Assembly: GCF_031085175.1 (NCBI RefSeq)
Contig: NZ_JAVHUY010000035.1
Coordinates: forward strand, 1-64,000
Reading direction: 5' to 3'
DNA length: 64,000 nucleotides
Source of the DNA: Phytohabitans maris
Lineage (GTDB): Bacteria > Actinomycetota > Actinomycetes > Mycobacteriales > Micromonosporaceae
Part shown: positions 17,779 to 26,843 of the stretch, piece after piece
How positions within the stretch are numbered: the stretch's first letter is position 1
How the letters are laid out: every line of letters starts with the position of its first letter
Notes under the pieces: generated by a model
The model's database searches: none
What the model was told of the DNA's origin: nothing
The model's input: the letters and a program-made list of their open reading frames with translations, nothing else
Made by a program: the position numbers and the translations under genes

Positions 17779-18689
17779 AGCAGGCCGTGCCGCTCCAGCA
17801 CTATGCGGAGACCCGCCACGGCGTGCTCGTCGAGGTCGCGCAACGGACGGCGCGGCCAGCCGCCGGGCTGACCGAGCATCCGCATCGCAGCCTTGATCTG
17901 GGATATCTGTGAGCCGTGGAGACCGACGAAGTTGTAGCCGATCATGTCGGACTGCTGCGCGTCGTACCGGTCGGCGTGCACGCGCGCGACGTCGATCTCT
18001 CCCTTCCAGTAGGCCTCGAAGAACGGCACGCCGTGCTGGGCGGCCAGTGCCCCGCCCTCGATGCTGCCCTGGCCACCGAGCTGGTCCATCACGCCGATAC
18101 CGAGGCGGGTGATGTAGTTGGCGAAGAAGACCGACCGGGAGCCGAGTCGCGCGAGCGTGTCGAGGTGCTCGCCGTACTCCGGGGTGCTGTCCTTGACCGA
18201 CACCACCTGTGGCAGGGCGACGAGCCGTTCGAGCAGGTCGGTGGACATGTTCACCGCGGTGCCTCGCGGCCAGTTGTAGACCATGGTCGGCCCGTCGACG
18301 GCCTCGGCGACCTCACGGTAGAAGTGGTAGATCTCGTCCTCGGTCGGGCGGGCGTACGGCGGCGGCGTGAAGAGGATGCCGTCGGCACCGTCGGCCAGTG
18401 CCGCTCGACCGAGATCGATCACGGTATCGGGGGTGAATCCGCTGACGCCCACCACGACGGGAAAGGCCCCGTTGACGTGTTCACACGCCACCCGGGCGAC
18501 GTCGCGACGCTCCTGCGAGGTTTGGGCGTACCACTCCCCCGACGAGCCGTTGACCAGCACGCCGTGCACGCCCAGCTCCTGGTACAGGTCGAGCTGCTCG
18601 CGCCACATGGTGAGGTCGAGCCGCCCGTCCTGCGCGAACGGTGTGGTGGCGGCGGGCCAGTAGCCGCGCCACCGATCAGCGGGGATCAC
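17775..18689 (-). CDS. DapA-family lyase/deaminase
   Basis: The 304-residue TIM-barrel protein keeps the family's Schiff-base Lys166 (VVSVKDST), the catalytic Tyr138 in YNWPRGT and a GSSGEW loop where GTTGE is usual. This superfamily includes dihydrodipicolinate synthase, N-acetylneuraminate lyase and 1-pyrroline-4-hydroxy-2-carboxylate deaminase. Position directly before a D-imino-acid dehydrogenase favours the last, but sequence alone does not decide. The GTG start at 18689 overlaps the racemase gene by 14 bp. Confidence 0.8.
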   Translation of the reverse strand: MIPADRWRGYWPAATTPFAQDGRLDLTMWREQLDLYQELGVHGVLVNGSSGEWYAQTSQERRDVARVACEHVNGAFPVVVGVSGFTPDTVIDLGRAALADGADGILFTPPPYARPTEDEIYHFYREVAEAVDGPTMVYNWPRGTAVNMSTDLLERLVALPQVVSVKDSTPEYGEHLDTLARLGSRSVFFANYITRLGIGVMDQLGGQGSIEGGALAAQHGVPFFEAYWKGEIDVARVHADRYDAQQSDMIGYNFVGLHGSQISQIKAAMRMLGQPGGWPRRPLRDLDEHAVAGLRIVLERHGLL

Positions 18690-19494
18690 TGACAGTCCTT
18701 TCGACGTCGAGGAACTGGTGGGTGGATGGGTCCTCCGGCAGTGGCGGGAGAGAGGCCCACCGCGAGCGGGGCCACTGGGCCTGTCGGATGAACTCGGCCG
18801 CCGCGGGGTGCGTGCGCGACGAGCCGGACAGGCCGAGCTGGGCGAGTACACCCGCCAGCCGGACCGAGAGGGACAACGGCTCGATAACGGGGACGCCGAC
18901 CTGGTCCGCGTCGGCCAGGCGCCGCTCGACGGCCGCCCCGGCACCCTGCATGGCGGTACAGCCGAGGACGACCACGTGGGCGCCGTCGTGTTCGACCGCG
19001 GCCTGGGCCTGCTCGCCCATCCGATCCAGCAGCAGGTCCTCGTCGTCGTGGAGCCGCTGGACCGGAACGTCGAGCGCGCGGGCTGAAGCGAACCGATGCC
19101 GCAGGCCCCACTTCCTGATCTGGTCCTCGACGACCTCGATGCTGCGCGGCAGGGTGACCAACACGCTGAAACGGCGTCCAAGCATGCACGCCACCTGGAA
19201 CGTCGCCTGGGCCGGACCGACGACAGGGATACCGACGATCTCCCGGGCGGCCTGCACCCCGACGTCGCGCATGCAGCGGACCACGACCGCGTCCACGCCC
19301 TCGTCACGCGCGGCGACGACCCGGTCGACGACCTGACGCTCCACTCGCGCTACGTCATACGCCGCCTCGAGCGACTGCGGCACGTCGGCCATCCGGTCGA
19401 CCTCGAGCCGCAGTCCGCCGGTCGAACTGATCACGGTCGCGTCGCCGTCCCAGGTCGAGCGCAACGGGACGACGATCCGGACGCGGGTGCTCAT
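18676..19494 (-). CDS. Asp/Glu/hydantoin racemase family protein (copy 1)
   Basis: Two catalytic cysteines are in the expected places: Cys74 in VVRCMRDVG and Cys179 in VVLGCTAM. The fold (GIPVVGPAQAT, LVTLPRSIEVVEDQ) matches hydantoin racemase and related arylmalonate decarboxylase/maleate isomerase proteins. A C-terminal extension of about 40 residues is not present in copy 2. It sits next to copy 2 with an ATGA overlap. By family knowledge it would interconvert D- and L-5-substituted hydantoins, or isomerise a maleate-like acid. Confidence 0.85.
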   Translation of the reverse strand: MSTRVRIVVPLRSTWDGDATVISSTGGLRLEVDRMADVPQSLEAAYDVARVERQVVDRVVAARDEGVDAVVVRCMRDVGVQAAREIVGIPVVGPAQATFQVACMLGRRFSVLVTLPRSIEVVEDQIRKWGLRHRFASARALDVPVQRLHDDEDLLLDRMGEQAQAAVEHDGAHVVVLGCTAMQGAGAAVERRLADADQVGVPVIEPLSLSVRLAGVLAQLGLSGSSRTHPAAAEFIRQAQWPRSRWASLPPLPEDPSTHQFLDVERTVSDPR

Positions 19495-20234
19495 CGGCCG
19501 AGGTAGGACGTCGCGTCCGGATAGGTACGCCGGCTATGGCTGAGCCCCAGCTCGTGCAGGATCTGACCCACGCGGATCGTGGCCTGCAGCGGCTCGATGA
19601 CCGGGATGCCGGGGTGCCCGAGCTCGGCCAGCCCGTCCCGCACCTTCCGCCCGATGCCGTCCATCGCCGTACATCCGAGGATGACGACGTGAGCGCCGTC
19701 CTCGACGACGGCGGCTTTGGCCTCCTCGGTGAGTCGCTTCACCAACAGCTCCTCGTCGTCGTGGAGGTGCTCGACGCCGATGTTGACCGCGCGGGCGGAC
19801 GCGAACGAGTCCATCAGCCCGTGCAGCATGACCTGGTCTTCGACGACCTCGATGCTGCGGGGCAAGGTGACCAGCACGCTGAAGCGGCGTCCGAGCATGG
19901 CTGCCAGGTGCATGCTGGTCTGACCCGGTCCCAGGACCGGGATGCCGACCATCTCGCGCGCCGTCGCGATCGCGACGTCCCGCATGCAGTCGGTGACCAC
20001 GGCGTTGGCGCCAGCACGCTCGGCGGCCATCGCGAGGTCGACCACTTCCCGCTCGACCCTGGCCACGTTGTAGGCGCACTCGAGCGTGGTCGGACCGTTC
20101 TCGTTGATGTGCACGATGTCGACGGCGAGTCCGTCACGCTCGAACGGCGCGGCGTCGCTGGTGCGGTTGCCGGAGTGCAGCGGGACGACGAGGTGGACGT
20201 TTGTCCGAGCCGAGTCGGAGTGGTGCTCGGTCAT
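19491..20234 (-). CDS. Asp/Glu/hydantoin racemase family protein (copy 2)
   Basis: The 247-residue product again has two catalytic cysteines, Cys83 (VVTDCMRDV) and Cys188 (VILGCTAM). It shares long identical stretches with copy 1, for example FSVLVTLPRSIEVVEDQ. AGGAG lies 9 nt before the ATG. The two genes appear to be a tandem duplication that has diverged, especially in the segment between residues 20 and 50, which lines the substrate pocket in relatives. A different substrate for each copy, or a heteromer, is possible. Confidence 0.85.
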   Translation of the reverse strand: MTEHHSDSARTNVHLVVPLHSGNRTSDAAPFERDGLAVDIVHINENGPTTLECAYNVARVEREVVDLAMAAERAGANAVVTDCMRDVAIATAREMVGIPVLGPGQTSMHLAAMLGRRFSVLVTLPRSIEVVEDQVMLHGLMDSFASARAVNIGVEHLHDDEELLVKRLTEEAKAAVVEDGAHVVILGCTAMDGIGRKVRDGLAELGHPGIPVIEPLQATIRVGQILHELGLSHSRRTYPDATSYLGR

Positions 20235-20260
20235 GCGCGGTCTCCTGTCGGTGGGATGGT

Positions 20261-21517
20261 TCAGGCAGTTGCCGTCGCCGAACGCTGGTCGCGCACGACC
20301 CGGCCGCCCTGGAGGACGTACTGGATCCGGGAGGGGGCGGCGAGTGCCTCGATGTCGTCGAGCGGGTTGCCGTCGGTCAGCACCAAGTCGGCGATCTTGC
20401 CGACCTCGACGGTGCCGAGATCGTCGGCACGTCCGATCAGTTCGGCGGTCGTGCGAGTGGCGGCCACCAGCGCGCGCTCGTTGCCGATGACGGCCGCCTT
20501 GTGGGTGAGCTCGCGGCCGCGGCGGTCCTGGACAGGCCCGACGATGTCGGAGCCGGACGCCATCTTGACCCCGCGGTCGACCATCACCCGCATTCCCTCG
20601 TCCCGGCGGCCCTGCATCGACTCGAGCTTGGCGATCTGGGCGGGCGTGATCCCGGCGGCCTCCCGCGCCTGGAGGAGGTCGTACGACACCGAGAGAGTCG
20701 GGACGACGAACACCCCTTCGGCGACGATCCGGTCGGCGGTCTCCTCGTCCATGTCCGTCCCGTGCTCGATGCACCGCACCCCGGCGTCCAGGGCGTTGTG
20801 CATCGTCGGTCTCGTGTGGCAGTGGGTGTGGACGTACGTGCCCCAGCTACGCGCCACGGTCACGGCGGCGCGAATCTCGTCCACAGTGAACTGCACGGAC
20901 TCCAGGGGGTCGGTCGGGGACAACGCACCACCCCCCGCGAACATCTTGATCTGGGTCGCACCGCGGCGCAGCTGCTCGCGGGTCATCCGCGTGACCGCGT
21001 CGACCCCGTCCACCACCTCGGGACGCGCGACCAGTCCAGGGATCGTCGGCGGCCGCGAGCCGCCGTGGTGGGCGGGCCGAAGATCGCCGTGGCCGCCGGT
21101 CTGGGACAGCACTGAGCCCGACGGCAGGATGCGCGGGCCGCGGATCCTGCCGGATGCGACCAGGGTGGCGAAGATCGGCTCGGTGCCACATGCGTCGCGC
21201 AGCGTCGTGAATCCCTCGTCGAGGGCACGCCCGATGACATCGACGACCTGCAGGACGTGCTCGGCCCAGGGCAGGTCTCCATGGGTGCCGTCACTGCCGA
21301 GCAGCGCCACGTGCGCGTGGGCGTCCATCAGGCCGGGTACGAGAGTGAGCCCGGCGCCGTCGATCACGACGCCCGAGTCGCTGGACGCCGCCGCGGCGGT
21401 ACCGCTCGGCGCTATCGAGGTGATCCGGCCGTTTTCGACGAGGACATCCTGCCGCTCACGGGTCGGTGCGCCGGTGCAGTCGACGACGTCGACGCCGACG
21501 ATGGCGAGCGAGTTCAT
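20261..21517 (-). CDS. Amidohydrolase-superfamily protein (imidazolonepropionase/prolidase-like)
   Basis: The 418-residue metal-dependent hydrolase has the HAH motif at residues 67-69 (GLMDAHAHV), a central lysine in QIKMFAGGG (likely carboxylated), two histidines in YVHTHCHT, the EHGTDMDEE segment and SGSD for the metal-binding Asp. The closest pattern is the group of Xaa-Pro dipeptidase-like and imidazolonepropionase-like enzymes. Substrate unknown; a cyclic amide or N-acyl amino acid of block A is likely from context. It lies 26 bp upstream of racemase copy 2 in the same operon. Confidence 0.85.
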   Translation of the reverse strand: MNSLAIVGVDVVDCTGAPTRERQDVLVENGRITSIAPSGTAAAASSDSGVVIDGAGLTLVPGLMDAHAHVALLGSDGTHGDLPWAEHVLQVVDVIGRALDEGFTTLRDACGTEPIFATLVASGRIRGPRILPSGSVLSQTGGHGDLRPAHHGGSRPPTIPGLVARPEVVDGVDAVTRMTREQLRRGATQIKMFAGGGALSPTDPLESVQFTVDEIRAAVTVARSWGTYVHTHCHTRPTMHNALDAGVRCIEHGTDMDEETADRIVAEGVFVVPTLSVSYDLLQAREAAGITPAQIAKLESMQGRRDEGMRVMVDRGVKMASGSDIVGPVQDRRGRELTHKAAVIGNERALVAATRTTAELIGRADDLGTVEVGKIADLVLTDGNPLDDIEALAAPSRIQYVLQGGRVVRDQRSATATA

Positions 21518-21544
21518 GGGGATTCTCCTGGTGGTGTCGGTGTC

Positions 21545-22273
21545 TCACAGCGGGCGCGACGCGCTGGGCCAGCCCCGAATGGCGTCGAGGAGGCGCTTCT
21601 CGAAGGAGGCGACGTGATCGACGAGGACCGTGCGAAGAACGGCCACGTCCCGGCGGCCCAGCGCGTCGGCGACCCGTTCGAAGGTGGGCAACAGGCCGTC
21701 GATGTGCTCGAACGTGGCGCCAGCGGCGTTGAGCATCCGCATGCTCTCGCCGACCAGCCGCCAGTAGAACGGCGCCAGGTACGGGTTGGCCGTCATGTCG
21801 AGGACTCGGCGGTGGAACTCGGTGTCGAGCGCGAGATCGGTCTCCACACCACCCTCGGCCTCGGCGGCCTTGCCGACGAAGGTGTCGAAGGCTTGGCACT
21901 GGGCTCGGGTCGCGTTCTTCACGGCCAGCTCGGCGATCACACCTTCCAACCCACGCCGTGCTTCGACCAGGGCGCCGTGGTTCTCGACCTCGACGCCGGC
22001 GACGTAGGTCCCCCGTCGCGGCATCACCTCGACGAGTCCGTCGTGGGCGAGCAGCCGGACCGCCTCCCGCAACGGTGTCCGCCCCACCCCCAGACGCTCC
22101 ATCAGTTCGCTCTCCACGAGCACGGCACCCGCACGGAGGCGACCTAGCAGGATCGCAGCCCGCAACCGCTGGTACACGAGCTCGCCCTCGGTGCGGGACG
22201 GCTCGCCCCGCGGTGGCAGCACCGCGACCAGATCGTTGCTGATCACCAGGTCGTCCTCGGCCGGCGTCCTCAA
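21545..22273 (-). CDS. GntR-family regulator with FCD domain (copy 1)
   Basis: A GntR winged helix (GELVYQRLRAAILLGRL ... LMERLGVGRTPLREAVRLLAHDGLVEVMPRRGTYV) is followed by an all-helical FCD ligand domain with the metal-site pattern LDTEFHRRVLD and a later histidine in LVDHVASF. The start is uncertain. The TTG at 22273 (242 aa) has AGGAGG 8 nt upstream and is preferred. A GTG at 22246 has a weaker site. The upstream GntR gene ends 16 bp before. It is probably the local regulator of block A. Confidence 0.85.
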   Translation of the reverse strand: MRTPAEDDLVISNDLVAVLPPRGEPSRTEGELVYQRLRAAILLGRLRAGAVLVESELMERLGVGRTPLREAVRLLAHDGLVEVMPRRGTYVAGVEVENHGALVEARRGLEGVIAELAVKNATRAQCQAFDTFVGKAAEAEGGVETDLALDTEFHRRVLDMTANPYLAPFYWRLVGESMRMLNAAGATFEHIDGLLPTFERVADALGRRDVAVLRTVLVDHVASFEKRLLDAIRGWPSASRPL

Positions 22274-22289
22274 CGGTTGGCCCTCCTCA

Positions 22290-22964
22290 TCAATGATCAG
22301 CTGGTTCAATGACTGTCGACGCGACCCGGCTACGCGGGAGCAGGTCCGAGATCCGGTGGGCGAACATGTCGATGTGCGCTCGCAGCTCGCGTTCGGCGGC
22401 ATCCGCGTCGCGTACCTCGAAGGCGGCGACGATGGCACTGACGCTGTCGATCATCGCGGCCGGAGACGCCCGTACGTCACCGTGGCGCGCGATCGACATC
22501 TCCGCGTCAAGCTGCCGGATCAGCTCTTGCATCCGTTCGTTGCCGCAGTGTTGTGCGATCAGCCGGTGCATGGCGCCGTCGACCGCCTCGACATCCTCGG
22601 GCTCGAGGCTGCCACCCGCGCTGATCGTGTCGACCTGTTGGCGGAGCGCGGCGAGAGCATCGGTGGGTAGGTGCTCGGTCGCCACCCGCGCGGCGAACCC
22701 TTCGAGCAGCCAACGCAGCTGGTTGATCTCAAGCAGGTCGCGGACCGACACCTTGGTGACGCGTACCCCTTTGGTCGCCATCGGGGTGAGCATCCGCTCG
22801 CTTACGAGTCGCGCGACCGCGGTGTGCAGCAGCGCCCGGCTGGTCCCCAGCCGGTTGGCCACCTCGACCTGGTTGACCACCTCGCCGCCGCGCAGCTCAC
22901 CGGAGACGATCAGGCCACGCAGCTCCTGGTAGACCCGTTCCCCTTCGGTGATCGTCCTCGCCAT
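22290..22964 (-). CDS. GntR-family regulator with FCD domain (copy 2)
   Basis: The 224-residue protein has an N-terminal winged helix (GERVYQELRGLIVSGEL ... VEVANRLGTSRALLHTAVARLVSERM) and a C-terminal FCD domain. Its recognition helix TSRALLHTAV differs from the usual TPVREAL pattern and from copy 1, so it should read a different operator. AGGAGG stands 5 nt before the ATG. It lies inside the operon, just after the NicX-like gene. Confidence 0.85.
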   Translation of the reverse strand: MARTITEGERVYQELRGLIVSGELRGGEVVNQVEVANRLGTSRALLHTAVARLVSERMLTPMATKGVRVTKVSVRDLLEINQLRWLLEGFAARVATEHLPTDALAALRQQVDTISAGGSLEPEDVEAVDGAMHRLIAQHCGNERMQELIRQLDAEMSIARHGDVRASPAAMIDSVSAIVAAFEVRDADAAERELRAHIDMFAHRISDLLPRSRVASTVIEPADH

Positions 22965-22999
22965 CGAGACCTCCTGTGTCGGCTCGGCACCTGGCTTGG

Positions 23000-24058
23000 T
23001 CAGGCGAGCGAGCGGCCAGGTGCGACCAGATCCGGAATCGTGAACTCGCCGCGAGAGACGATCTTCCGCCCATCGAGGTAGAAATCGTGGTTCCGAGTCG
23101 GGATGTCGCAGTGGAAGCTGGTCTCGTTCGTGCCGTCCGAGTGCCCGCCCGCGCTGGCACCGAACGCGATCATCATGTTGCCGTAGTAGCCCTCGGAGTC
23201 CATGACTCCCCCGCCTTCCCAGAAGCGCAGGCCCAGCGTCTCCCACTTCGCCCGGTGCTCGTTGCCCCACCCGATGTGGGAGATGAGGTACGCCCGGTCG
23301 TCGTTGGCCTGGCGGAAGAAGTCGGACAGCAGCCGGGCGTCGGCGCCCTCCCCGGTCATCGAGACGATCCGGCCGTTCTCGATGACGCACGTGATCGGCG
23401 ACTGCACGTAGCGCTGCAGCGGGATGACGATGTCGCCAGCGTCGATGACGAGCGTGCCCTGGGCGGTGTAGTCCAGTGGGAAGCACGACGTGAACGCGGA
23501 CGGCCAGTGGTCCCACCGGCCCGGAATGTCGCTGAAGCCCCACTGGCTCTTGCCCTTGCGGCCCTCCTTCGACATCACCAGGTCGGTACCCGCCTCGGAG
23601 GTGACCCGGATCTCCTTGGCCTCGTTCATCAGCTTCCCGCCGAACTCCCCGCGCTTCTTCAGCTCCTCGGTCGGGAACAGGCGGAGCAGGACGTCCTCGG
23701 GTTCCTCGATCATCAGGGTCTTCGCACCCGCGGCGAGCGCCTCGGTGTGCGCCTTGCTGTAGATCCAGTGGGTGTCCATGCTCGCGAGCAGGCCCACGAC
23801 GAGCGTCGAGGACTTCCACGCCTCGACCACGGCACGGGATTCCATCCAGCCATTCCCGGCGGGCACGGTCAGCTGCAGGAACTCCGCCCCTACCAAGGCA
23901 CTCGCGGCCATCAGAGCGGACACGTAGGACTCGTTGGACCTGGTGTTGGTGAAGGCGAGGACCGAATCGCCCGTGCCGATGCCGCACAGTTCCAGGTGGG
24001 CCTTGAACATCGGGGTCAGGTCAGCGCCGACGTGCGGGTTGGTGGGGACTCTGCGCAT
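23000..24058 (-). CDS. NicX-like (2,5-dihydroxypyridine 5,6-dioxygenase/M29 aminopeptidase superfamily) protein
   Basis: At 352 residues the protein has the length and layout of NicX. The three metal ligands known in NicX (His265, His318, Asp320) have close counterparts here: His261 in SHIGWGNE, His316 and Asp318 in FHCDIP. NicX opens the pyridine ring of 2,5-dihydroxypyridine to N-formylmaleamate. The same fold also includes M29 aminopeptidases, and no other nicotinate genes are next to it, so ring cleavage of another N-heterocycle, or a hydrolytic role, remains open. It is transcribed with the importer genes upstream. Confidence 0.7.
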   Translation of the reverse strand: MRRVPTNPHVGADLTPMFKAHLELCGIGTGDSVLAFTNTRSNESYVSALMAASALVGAEFLQLTVPAGNGWMESRAVVEAWKSSTLVVGLLASMDTHWIYSKAHTEALAAGAKTLMIEEPEDVLLRLFPTEELKKRGEFGGKLMNEAKEIRVTSEAGTDLVMSKEGRKGKSQWGFSDIPGRWDHWPSAFTSCFPLDYTAQGTLVIDAGDIVIPLQRYVQSPITCVIENGRIVSMTGEGADARLLSDFFRQANDDRAYLISHIGWGNEHRAKWETLGLRFWEGGGVMDSEGYYGNMMIAFGASAGGHSDGTNETSFHCDIPTRNHDFYLDGRKIVSRGEFTIPDLVAPGRSLA

Positions 24059-24082
24059 TGATGTATCTCCTCGTACTCTCGA

Positions 24083-24958
24083 TCAGAGTGCTTTTCGGAC
24101 TCGGTGGCTCACGCCATCCGCTCGGGCTCTGTCGGGCTGTCGCCCGGCTGGCGCCGCGGTGACCCGGGGTGACGCCTCCACGAGCTCCCGGGTGTAGTCG
24201 TTCTCGGGCCGATCGAAGATCTTGGCGGTGTCCCCGACCTCCACCATCTGCCCCCGCCGCATCACCGCCGTCCGGTCCGCGAGGTAACGGACGACAGCGA
24301 GATCGTGCGAGATGAACAGGTAGGACAGTTGTTCCTCGTTCTGCAGCTCGTGGAGCAGGGCGAGAATCTGTGCCTGGACCGACATGTCGAGAGCGCTGGT
24401 GGGCTCGTCGAGTACGACCAGGCTGGGACGGGTCACGATCGCCCGGGCGATGCCCACGCGTTGCGCCTGGCCGCCCGACAGCTCATGTGGATAGCGGCTG
24501 AGGAACCGCTGCGGAAGCCCGACCCGTTCGAGGACCTCGACCACCAGACGACGCCTTTCCGCGGGACCGAGATCTCGACGCAGGTGCAGTGACGAACCGA
24601 CGATCTGCTCGGCGGTGTGCCATGGGGCCAACGAGTCGAACGGGTCCTGAAAGACCATCTGCATCGACGGGCGGAACCGGGCCAGCGCGCGCGGCGAGAG
24701 TCCCGTGAGGTTGCGGCCGTTGAGCAGAATGTCGCCGTCGTCCGGGGGTAGCAACGACATCGCGAGCCGCGCCAACGTCGTCTTTCCCGAGCCCGACTCC
24801 CCGACCACCGCGAGCGTCGTCCCCTTGTCGAGGGTCAGGCTGACGTCGTCGACCGCGCGGACCTTGCGTGCCTTCGGCCCGCGCCCGACCTTGAACGTCT
24901 TGCGGAGCCGGTGCAGTTCCAGTACGGGCGACTGCCGCGAGGTTTGGCCGGCACTCAT
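24083..24958 (-). CDS. Dipeptide/oligopeptide-type ABC importer ATPase (DppF-like)
   Basis: The 291-residue nucleotide-binding subunit shows Walker A GESGSGKTT, Q-loop VFQDPFDSL, signature LSGGQAQRV and Walker B LVVLDEPTSALD. The ATG at 24958 overlaps the other ATPase gene by ATGA. It lacks the full C-terminal oligo_HPY zinc-like cysteine cluster seen in its partner, as is common for the DppF subunit. It should power uptake of the block A substrate. Confidence 0.92.
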   Translation of the reverse strand: MSAGQTSRQSPVLELHRLRKTFKVGRGPKARKVRAVDDVSLTLDKGTTLAVVGESGSGKTTLARLAMSLLPPDDGDILLNGRNLTGLSPRALARFRPSMQMVFQDPFDSLAPWHTAEQIVGSSLHLRRDLGPAERRRLVVEVLERVGLPQRFLSRYPHELSGGQAQRVGIARAIVTRPSLVVLDEPTSALDMSVQAQILALLHELQNEEQLSYLFISHDLAVVRYLADRTAVMRRGQMVEVGDTAKIFDRPENDYTRELVEASPRVTAAPAGRQPDRARADGVSHRVRKAL

Positions 24959-25971
24959 ACCTCGACCTCCTCGCTTCTGGTCGGGTGCCCGACGGCTGGG
25001 AGTTCCGCGTCCGCGACGGGATGGTGGCAGCGCACCAGTTGGTCGCCGTACGGGCGGGGAGCCGGATCGTCCGCCCGACACAGGTCGGTGGCGACGGCGC
25101 AACGCGGCGCGAACGCGCAGCCCTCGATCTGGTCACCCGGCGTCGGCACGGTGCCGGGGATCGCGACCGGTTCCACACCCTGTTCGAGGGCGACGGCGAT
25201 GCCCTTCAGCCCGTGTGCGTACGGGTGTCCCTCGCGCAGCACGTCAGCGACCGGCCCGATGGCGACGACCCGGCCGGCGTACATGACCGCGACACGATCA
25301 CACCAGGTGGCGATGACACCGAGATCGTGCGTGATCAACAGGCCGCCCCGGCCGTCGCGGACGAGCTGGCTCCGGAGCAGGTCCAGGATCTGCCGTTGCA
25401 CGGTGACGTCCAGGCCGGTCGTCGGCTCGTCCGCGATGACGAGCTCCGGATCGTTGGCGAGCGCGATCGCGATGCACACCCGTTGGCACAGGCCACCGGA
25501 GAGCTGGTGTGCGTACGAGCGCATGACACGCTCTGGTTCGTGGACACCGAGACCGGTCAGGAGAGCGACCCCGCGCTTCCGGGCGTGCGTGCGGGACATT
25601 CGTCGACCGCGCCGGATGACCGCGACCAGTTGTGACCCGACGGTGAAGACCGGGTCGAGGGACAGCCGGGGGTTCTGCGGAACGAATCCCATCCGGGTGC
25701 CCCTCAGGTTGGCGTAGGCCCGCGGTGTGTCGAGTTCGGTGCCGTCGAACACGACGGAACCGGATATCCGCCGGGCCCCGTGCGGGAGCAGCCCGAGTAC
25801 CGCTCGGGCGGTGAAACTCTTGCCCGCGCCGGTCTCGCCGACCACGCCGACCAGCTCACCGCGGCGGACTTCGAGTGCGACCTCGCGCAGCACCGGCACC
25901 TCGCCGCCGGCTCCGCGCACGGTCACCGAGACGTCGCGCATCTCGAGCAGGGCGCTGCGACTGTCCATCAT
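24955..25971 (-). CDS. Dipeptide/oligopeptide-type ABC importer ATPase (DppD-like)
   Basis: The 338-residue subunit has Walker A GETGAGKS, Q-loop FVPQNPRLSLDP, signature LSGGLCQRV, Walker B LVIADEPTTGLD and the C-terminal oligo_HPY motif CAFAPRCAVATDLCRADD, which binds an iron-sulfur cluster or metal in some relatives. Two ATG codons in a row (25971 and 25968) make the exact start ambiguous by one residue. It overlaps the permease gene by 4 bp. Confidence 0.92.
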   Translation of the reverse strand: MMDSRSALLEMRDVSVTVRGAGGEVPVLREVALEVRRGELVGVVGETGAGKSFTARAVLGLLPHGARRISGSVVFDGTELDTPRAYANLRGTRMGFVPQNPRLSLDPVFTVGSQLVAVIRRGRRMSRTHARKRGVALLTGLGVHEPERVMRSYAHQLSGGLCQRVCIAIALANDPELVIADEPTTGLDVTVQRQILDLLRSQLVRDGRGGLLITHDLGVIATWCDRVAVMYAGRVVAIGPVADVLREGHPYAHGLKGIAVALEQGVEPVAIPGTVPTPGDQIEGCAFAPRCAVATDLCRADDPAPRPYGDQLVRCHHPVADAELPAVGHPTRSEEVEV

Positions 25972-26843
25972 CGACTCCTCCGCCGCCGCGGGTCCGCCCA
26001 GCGGGACAGGGACTCTCCGATGAGCGTGAAGGCCAGAGCCAGCAGCACGATCGCCAAGCCGGGGAACACCGATGTCCACCAGATCCCACGGGTCAGGCCC
26101 TCGGTCCCCGTCGAGATCATGTAGCCCCACTCGGGCAGTGGCGCCGGAACGCCGACGCCGACGAACCCGAGCGCGGCGGCCAACAGGATCGCCCACGCCG
26201 CCGAGGTCGCGGCCTGGGTGTAGATGACGCCCAGGTTGGCGGGCAGGACGTAACGCCGCATGATCTGGACCTCGGTGAAGCCCGAACAGCGCGCCGCCTC
26301 GACGAACATCCGGTCACGGATGGTCCGGGTCTGCTCGCGGACCAACCGGACGAAGGTGGGCGCCGACACGACTCCGATGACGACGCCCGTGATCCAGATA
26401 CCTCGCCCGAACGCGCCCAGCACGGCGATGGCCAGCACGAGGAGCGGGAAAGCCTGGAAGACGTCGAGCAGTCGGGAAATCACGGTGTCGGTGGCGCGAC
26501 CCCGGTACCCCGCGAGCAGACCGAGCGTTACCCCGACGACCAGAGCGACCGCGATCGCGATGAGGGCGATCAACAGGTCGTAGCGCGCGCCGTAGACGAC
26601 CCGGGAGAAGACGTCGAACCCGCTGCGATCGGTGCCGAAGAGGTGCCCGTCCGTGCCGGGCGGGAGGTACTGGTCGGGGAGGTTCGCCTCCAACGGGTCG
26701 AACGGCAGATACAGCGGCGCGAGCAGGGTCGCGAGCAGGACGGTGGCGAGGATGCCGACGCCCAGGGCCAACCCCCTGGCACCCGTCCGGCGGCGAGGGC
26801 GTGGCGTGCGCGGAGGCGCCGCGCTGCTCACTTCACCACTCAT
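25968..26843 (-). CDS. ABC importer permease (DppC-like)
   Basis: The 291-residue subunit begins with a cytoplasmic arm rich in Pro and Arg, then one helix, the DppC loop HLFGTDRSGFDVFSRVVYGAR, and five more helices. The EAA-type loop EAARCSGFTEVQIMRRYVLPAN contacts the ATPase. It overlaps both neighbours by 4 bp. Confidence 0.92.
   Translation of the reverse strand: MSGEVSSAAPPRTPRPRRRTGARGLALGVGILATVLLATLLAPLYLPFDPLEANLPDQYLPPGTDGHLFGTDRSGFDVFSRVVYGARYDLLIALIAIAVALVVGVTLGLLAGYRGRATDTVISRLLDVFQAFPLLVLAIAVLGAFGRGIWITGVVIGVVSAPTFVRLVREQTRTIRDRMFVEAARCSGFTEVQIMRRYVLPANLGVIYTQAATSAAWAILLAAALGFVGVGVPAPLPEWGYMISTGTEGLTRGIWWTSVFPGLAIVLLALAFTLIGESLSRWADPRRRRSR

Noticed and set aside
23000-24058. 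Assignment as true nicotinate pathway gene nicX
   Set aside because: The metal ligands fit but no other nicotinate gene is adjacent; only NicX-like is claimed.
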